The notes under the pieces were generated by a model that was not told the DNA's origin, searched no databases, and saw only the letters and a program-made list of their open reading frames with translations. DNA of 18,252 nt from Evtepia sp. (lineage in GTDB: Bacteria; Bacillota; Clostridia; Oscillospirales; Oscillospiraceae). Of this stretch, positions 14,050-18,252 are shown piece by piece. Location: the NCBI GenBank assembly GCA_020025735.1, contig JAHHRP010000024.1, positions 1-18,252 of the forward strand, given 5' to 3'. Made by a program: the position numbers and the translations under genes. The stretch's first letter is position 1. The number at the start of each line of letters is the position of its first letter.

Positions 14050-14730
14050 ATGGGGATTCACCACGGCCACCGCGACCGAATGAAACAGGAGTTCCTGCAA
14101 GGTGGCCTAACTCATTTTTCTGAGCCGCGTGCCTTAGAACTGCTGCTATTTTACTCTCGCTTCCAAGGGGACGTCAATCCCCTGGCGCATCAACTACTAT
14201 CCACCTTCGGCTCGTTATCTGGTGTCCTGGATGCTGCGCCAGAGGATTTGGCCAAAGTACCAGGAGTAGGAGAAAACACTGTCGTTCTACTCAAACTGAT
14301 CCCTGCCATCGCTGCCCGATATCTTGCCTCCCGGTCCAGTGGCGAGGTAATTGCCTCCGACAGCGCCAGCCTCCATGAACTCTTCCTTCCCTGCTTCTTT
14401 GGCGCCAGAAACGAGCTTTCCTTCCTGGCTTGTTTTGACAACAAACTGAAATTGTTGGGTGTAAAAAAGATCAGCGAGGGCAGCCCCTCTGCCAATGAGA
14501 TCAGCGTCCGAAAAATCTCCACCGAAGCGCTTGCCCTCAACGCTACTGTGGTGGTATTGGCCCACAACCACCCCAATGGCTTGGCTACGCCGTCGGATGA
14601 AGATATTTTCACCACCCGTTACATCCAAGACGCACTGCGTCCCCTTGGCATTCTTCTCTACGATCACGTCATCTTGGCCGATGACGATATGGTTTCTCTA
14701 AAGGAGAGCAAATACCTGACTACCCTTTGA
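14050..14730 (+). CDS. radC: RadC-family JAMM/MPN protein
   Basis: A 226-aa protein with an N-terminal helix-hairpin-helix region (about 55-95, with AAPEDLAKVPGVGE) and a C-terminal JAMM metallo-domain. The zinc motif is clear: HNHPNG (His-x-His-Pro) followed by the Asp of ATPSDED, matching HxHP...SxxD. The family is historically called a DNA repair protein, but the original radC mutant lies in recG and the true role is unsettled; anti-phage and mobile-element relatives exist. The ATG at 14050 follows GGGAGGAG. Its stop at 14730 is 38 bp before uvrB, so the two are probably co-transcribed. Confidence 0.9.
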   Translation: MGIHHGHRDRMKQEFLQGGLTHFSEPRALELLLFYSRFQGDVNPLAHQLLSTFGSLSGVLDAAPEDLAKVPGVGENTVVLLKLIPAIAARYLASRSSGEVIASDSASLHELFLPCFFGARNELSFLACFDNKLKLLGVKKISEGSPSANEISVRKISTEALALNATVVVLAHNHPNGLATPSDEDIFTTRYIQDALRPLGILLYDHVILADDDMVSLKESKYLTTL

Positions 14731-14768
14731 CCAAACAAGGAAAACTTCAAATCCTACGGGAGGTTTCT

Positions 14769-16742
14769 ATGCCAAAATTTCAGGTCATTAGCGACTACAC
14801 CCCCTCCGGCGATCAACCGGAAGCCATCGAACATCTGATCCAGGGAATCGAGAACGGACTGGAGGAACAGACCTTGCTGGGGGTTACTGGCTCCGGCAAA
14901 ACTTTTACCATGGCCAAGGTCATTGAGGGCCTTCAACGCCCCACCTTGGTCCTTGCTCATAACAAAACCCTGGCCGCACAGCTATGCGCAGAGTTTAAGG
15001 AATTTTTCCCGAACAACGCCGTAGAGTATTTCGTCTCCTACTACGATTACTACCAGCCAGAAGCCTATATCCCTCACACTGACACTTTTATCGAAAAGGA
15101 CAGCTCCATCAACGATGAGATTGAGCGTCTGCGTCACTCCGCTACCTCTGCCCTGTTTGAGCGACGGGATGTCATCGTTGTAGCCTCCGTCTCCTGCATC
15201 TACGGTCTGGGGGATCCCATCGACTATGCTAACATGGTCATCTCCCTGCGTACCGGTCAGGAGCGGCCAATGGAGCAACTTCTGAATAAACTCACTGAGA
15301 TCCGTTATGAACGCAACGATGTCGCTTTTGATCGCAACCGTTTCCGCGTTCGGGGAGACACCGTGGAAATCTTCCCCGTCTATGCCAATGACCGAGCCAT
15401 TCGGGTAGAGTTTTTTGGGGACGAAATTGATCGGATCAGTGAAATCAATGTGGTCACTGGAACCCCTACCAGGGTCGTGGACCATGTGGCCATCTACCCC
15501 GCTTCTCACTATGTTGCCTCCAAGGAAAAAATGGCCGCTGCCATCCAAGAAATCTATCGGGAACTGGAGGAACGTGTGGCTTTCTTCAAAGCAAATGACC
15601 AACTTCTGGAAGCCCAGCGTCTTTCCCAACGCACCCTATATGACATTGAAATGCTGCGAGAACTTGGCTACTGTTCTGGGATCGAAAATTACAGTCGGGT
15701 CATCGCTGGACGACCTGCCGGCTCCCCTCCTATGACCTTGCTGGACTACTTCCCCAAAGACTTCGTCCTGTTTATCGACGAAAGCCACGTCACACTTCCT
15801 CAAGTCCGGGCCATGTACGCCGGGGATCGGGCACGAAAAAACACTCTGGTAGACTACGGCTTCCGCTTGCCCTGTGCGTTTGATAACCGCCCCCTTAACT
15901 TTGAAGAATTCACCCAGCGAATCAACCAAGTCATTTATGTCTCCGCCACTCCCACAGAGTACGAACGCAGCCGCTCAGGACAGATCGTGGAACAGGTCAT
16001 CAGGCCCACAGGTCTACTGGACCCCAAAGTGCTGGTGCGTCCAGTAGAAGGACAGATTGACGATCTCATTGGAGAGATCAATCATCGCGTCGCCCGACAA
16101 GAGCGGGTGCTGGTGACTACCCTAACTAAGAAAATGGCTGAGGATCTCACCGCCTACCTGCAAGGGGCAGATATCCGTGTGCGGTATATGCACCACGACA
16201 TCGACACCATTGAGCGCATGGAGATCATCCGTGATCTGCGGCTGGGGACTTTCGATGTGCTGGTGGGGATTAACCTTCTGCGGGAGGGCCTAGATCTGCC
16301 AGAAGTCTCCCTAGTTGCCATTCTGGACGCAGACAAAGAGGGCTTCCTCCGCTCGGAAACTGCCCTTATCCAGACCATTGGTCGCGCTGCCCGCAATGCC
16401 GACGGTTTGGTTATCCTCTATGCTGACAGGATTACTCCTTCTATGGCTGCGGCGATGGAGGAAACGCAGCGCCGCCGGGAGATTCAGGACACTTACAACC
16501 AAGCCCACGGCATCGTACCGAAAACCATCGTCAAATCTGTGCGGGATCTCATTGAAATCTCCCACGCCGCAGATGGCAGGGAACGCAAAAAATCCCACCC
16601 CCTATCCAAACAGGAAAAGGCCAAGCACATCGCCAACCTGGAAAAGGAAATGAAGGAGGCCAGCCGTCGTCTGGAATTCGAATACGCCGCCATTCTGCGG
16701 GACCAGATCATCGCATTGCGCGGAACAGAGACCACCGACTAG
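14769..16742 (+). CDS. uvrB: UvrABC excinuclease subunit B
   Basis: Damage-verifying helicase-like subunit of nucleotide excision repair; it is loaded by UvrA and recruits UvrC. The protein is 657 aa, normal length. Walker A GVTGSGKT (38-45), beta-hairpin YYDYYQPEAYIP (91-102), DESH box (337-340), motif V/VI region GINLLREGLDLPE and QTIGRAARN (535-543), and a C-terminal UVR motif (about 618-653) that binds UvrC. The start at 14769 (MPKFQVISDY) follows GGGAGG with a 5-bp spacer; the frame is open 14 codons further up but overlaps the radC stop region without a ribosome site. The operon order radC-uvrB-ybaK-uvrA keeps uvrB and uvrA near each other, as in many Clostridia, with a tRNA-editing gene between them. 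Confidence 0.97.
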   Translation: MPKFQVISDYTPSGDQPEAIEHLIQGIENGLEEQTLLGVTGSGKTFTMAKVIEGLQRPTLVLAHNKTLAAQLCAEFKEFFPNNAVEYFVSYYDYYQPEAYIPHTDTFIEKDSSINDEIERLRHSATSALFERRDVIVVASVSCIYGLGDPIDYANMVISLRTGQERPMEQLLNKLTEIRYERNDVAFDRNRFRVRGDTVEIFPVYANDRAIRVEFFGDEIDRISEINVVTGTPTRVVDHVAIYPASHYVASKEKMAAAIQEIYRELEERVAFFKANDQLLEAQRLSQRTLYDIEMLRELGYCSGIENYSRVIAGRPAGSPPMTLLDYFPKDFVLFIDESHVTLPQVRAMYAGDRARKNTLVDYGFRLPCAFDNRPLNFEEFTQRINQVIYVSATPTEYERSRSGQIVEQVIRPTGLLDPKVLVRPVEGQIDDLIGEINHRVARQERVLVTTLTKKMAEDLTAYLQGADIRVRYMHHDIDTIERMEIIRDLRLGTFDVLVGINLLREGLDLPEVSLVAILDADKEGFLRSETALIQTIGRAARNADGLVILYADRITPSMAAAMEETQRRREIQDTYNQAHGIVPKTIVKSVRDLIEISHAADGRERKKSHPLSKQEKAKHIANLEKEMKEASRRLEFEYAAILRDQIIALRGTETTD

Positions 16743-16770
16743 CCCAGGAAAACTGGGCTGCTGCTTTGTT
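16741..16770 (+). terminator. Weak hairpin after uvrB
   Basis: AGCCCAG and CTGGGCT (7-bp arms, GAAAA loop) start inside the uvrB stop codon. Only a poor U-run (GCTGCTTTGTTG) follows, so it may attenuate rather than end transcription toward ybaK and uvrA. Confidence 0.45.
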
Positions 16771-16828
16771 GTCGGTATCCTCGGCCTGTTCTGTATCTTG
16801 GTTCTCGTTTCTATTTTGAGGTGAACTC

Positions 16829-17320
16829 ATGGCAAAGAACAAAGAAGAAAAAACCAATGTCATTCGCATTTTGGAAGCCGCAGGGATTCCCTGCATCAGC
16901 TATGAACTAGATCTATCCAAACATAATGTTCCTGACGGTGTCACTGCCGCAAAGCTGCTGGGCAAACCTGTAGAGCAGGTCTTTAAGACCTTAGTTGCCC
17001 AAGGACCCAAAGGAGAACATTTCGTCTATGTCATCCCTGTGGCAGAAACGCTGGATCTCAAAAAGGCTGCACGGGCCGCTGGTGTCAAGTCTGTGTCCAT
17101 GCTGCCCCAAAAACACCTTCTTCCCCTCACAGGCTATGTTCACGGAGGCTGCTCCCCGGTGGGCATGACCAAAGCCTTTCCCACCTATTTTGCCGAAGAA
17201 ATCATCCTGGTGGACACCATGATCTGTTCGGCTGGAAAGGTCGGCCGACAGGTAGAAGTAGACCCCAACGCCCTCATCGCCTTGGTGGGCGGACAAATCG
17301 TTGACCTAACACAGCAATAA
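16829..17320 (+). CDS. ybaK: Cys-tRNA(Pro)/Cys-tRNA(Cys) deacylase, YbaK/EbsC family
   Basis: A free-standing trans-editing enzyme that hydrolyses Cys mischarged on tRNA(Pro) by prolyl-tRNA synthetase. The 163-aa length matches YbaK. The catalytic Lys is Lys53 in QVFKTLV, and the conserved loop YVHGGCSPVGM (103-113) and ICSAGKVGRQVEVDP (135-149) are present. The ATG at 16829 follows TTGAGGTGA. It is positioned between uvrB and uvrA on the same strand, 86 bp after uvrB and 23 bp before uvrA; no functional link to excision repair is known, so this looks like operon sharing. Confidence 0.92.
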   Translation: MAKNKEEKTNVIRILEAAGIPCISYELDLSKHNVPDGVTAAKLLGKPVEQVFKTLVAQGPKGEHFVYVIPVAETLDLKKAARAAGVKSVSMLPQKHLLPLTGYVHGGCSPVGMTKAFPTYFAEEIILVDTMICSAGKVGRQVEVDPNALIALVGGQIVDLTQQ

Positions 17321-17343
17321 TACCAACTGGAGTAACCATCTGT

Positions 17344-18252
17344 ATGCAATCTCATATTTATGTCAAGGGCGCTCGCGCTCACAACCTAAAAAATATCAAT
17401 GTCTCCATCCCCCGTGATAAACTGGTGGTCATCACAGGGTTGTCTGGATCGGGCAAATCCTCTCTGGCTTTCGACACCATCTATGCCGAAGGCCAGAGGC
17501 GTTATGTAGAGTCTCTGTCCTCCTATGCCCGGATGTTCTTGGGCCAGATGGAAAAACCCGATGTAGACTACATCGACGGCCTCTCTCCTGCCATCTCCAT
17601 TGATCAGAAAACCACCAGCAAAAATCCCCGCTCTACCGTGGGTACCGTGACAGAAATCTACGACTATCTTCGTCTCCTCTGGGCCAGAGTGGGCATCCCC
17701 CACTGCCCCAAATGCGGCAAGGAAATCCGCCAGCAAACGGTGGATCAAATGATCGACCAGATCATGTCCCTGCCCGAGGGTACCCGCATTCAAGTCCTCT
17801 CCCCAGTGGTCCGCGGGAAGAAGGGGGAACACGTCAAAGTCCTGGAAAGTGCCCGAAAATCTGGGTATGTCCGCTGTCGGGCCGATGGCGTCTTGTACGA
17901 GTTGACAGAAGAGATCCCTTTGGAGAAAAACAAAAAGCACAACATCGAGATCATCGTGGACCGGCTGGTCATCCGTCCAGACATCACCCGCCGTCTAACC
18001 GACTCAGTGGAGACTGCGGCCAATCTGGCAGATGGTCTGGTTCTCATTCACCTGGTCAAAGAAGACCGCATCCTCTCCTTCTCTCAAAACTACGCCTGTG
18101 AAGACTGCGGCATCTCGATTGAGGAACTCGCCCCCCGGATGTTCTCCTTCAATAGCCCCTTCGGAGCCTGTCCCACCTGCACAGGTTTAGGCAGCCAGCA
18201 GAAGGCAGACCCACAGTTGGTCATCCCCAACCCTGCCCTATCTATTCTAGAT
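17344..18252 (+). CDS. uvrA: UvrABC excinuclease subunit A (5' part, runs off the window)
   Basis: DNA damage-recognition ATPase of nucleotide excision repair, an ABC-type dimer. Only the first 303 codons are present; full-length proteins are about 940 aa. Translation from 17344 reads MQSHIYVKGARAHNLKNI, with Walker A GLSGSGKSS, the first signature-domain stretch EGQRRYVESLSSYARMFLGQM, the QKTTSKNPRSTVGT segment, the first zinc-binding CPKCG (CxxC), a further CEDCG and the C-terminal CPTCTGLG. The start is supported by an upstream CTGGAG site and by the family-typical N-terminus. The frame is open to the right edge with no stop. An ATP/DNA-repair role is certain; the remaining two thirds lie outside. 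Confidence 0.96.
   Translation, partial: MQSHIYVKGARAHNLKNINVSIPRDKLVVITGLSGSGKSSLAFDTIYAEGQRRYVESLSSYARMFLGQMEKPDVDYIDGLSPAISIDQKTTSKNPRSTVGTVTEIYDYLRLLWARVGIPHCPKCGKEIRQQTVDQMIDQIMSLPEGTRIQVLSPVVRGKKGEHVKVLESARKSGYVRCRADGVLYELTEEIPLEKNKKHNIEIIVDRLVIRPDITRRLTDSVETAANLADGLVLIHLVKEDRILSFSQNYACEDCGISIEELAPRMFSFNSPFGACPTCTGLGSQQKADPQLVIPNPALSILD

Noticed and set aside
13989..14123. Small ORF starting MIKDTK upstream of radC
   Set aside because: It follows an AGGAGG sequence, but that sequence falls in the 17-bp spacer of the radC promoter and the ATG lies inside the -10 box, so it would not be in the mRNA; it also overlaps radC out of frame.
14982..15629. 215-codon minus-strand open frame
   Set aside because: Lies wholly inside uvrB and reflects its codon bias; no start signals.
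17386..17940. 184-codon open frame on the minus strand
   Set aside because: It is antisense to uvrA, whose + strand translation is an unmistakable match; the minus frame is a shadow with no own ribosome site.

Overview
The window looks like chromosomal DNA from an anaerobic, low-to-mid-GC Bacillota (class Clostridia). An Oscillospiraceae-type gut organism (Flavonifractor/Pseudoflavonifractor/Oscillibacter relatives) is my best guess. The reasons are strong AGGAGG-type ribosome sites, clear TTGACA/TATAAT-like promoters, a clostridial-type NADP secondary alcohol dehydrogenase, an FHA-RodA/PBP pair and the xpaC-telA pair. The taxonomic call is inference. I see no phage, transposase, CRISPR array, tRNA or rRNA.

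Layout, left to right. (1) 1-482 is AT- and pyrimidine-rich non-coding DNA ending in a promoter for mtnA and an overlapping class II aldolase gene (483-2206, +); together these look like the core of a methylthioribose/5-deoxyribose salvage (DHAP shunt) route. (2) 2342-5724 (-) holds a cell-wall pair: a large FHA-FtsW/RodA fusion and its cognate class B penicillin-binding protein, overlapping by 4 bp. (3) 6068-7975 (+) holds a secondary alcohol dehydrogenase and an RlmA-type 23S rRNA methyltransferase. (4) 8123-9432 (-) holds rpe and recR. They are transcribed from a promoter about 320 bp upstream of rpe, across a very GC-rich, hairpin-dense leader (9490-9745) that is the least explained part of the window. 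(5) 9889-13054 (+) is a three-gene xpaC-like / telA / TPM-domain cluster, driven by a consensus promoter placed back-to-back with the rpe promoter. (6) 13143-13826 (-) is trmB. (7) 14050-18252 (+) is a DNA-repair run: radC, uvrB, a ybaK-type Cys-tRNA(Pro) deacylase and the first third of uvrA, which leaves the window at its right edge.

Transcription units are cleanly separated. Divergent promoters lie at 5873-6021, 9754-9824 and 13893-13993. Strong terminators, probably working in both directions, lie between the convergent pairs at 2273-2318, 8006-8052 and 13078-13130.

Most genes are ordinary housekeeping genes. The points that deserve a second look are the FHA-SEDS fusion with its Asp/Tyr-repeat tail, the structured rpe leader, the XpaC-TelA-TPM module, and the MtnA-aldolase pair. 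No wholly new system could be proven from sequence alone.
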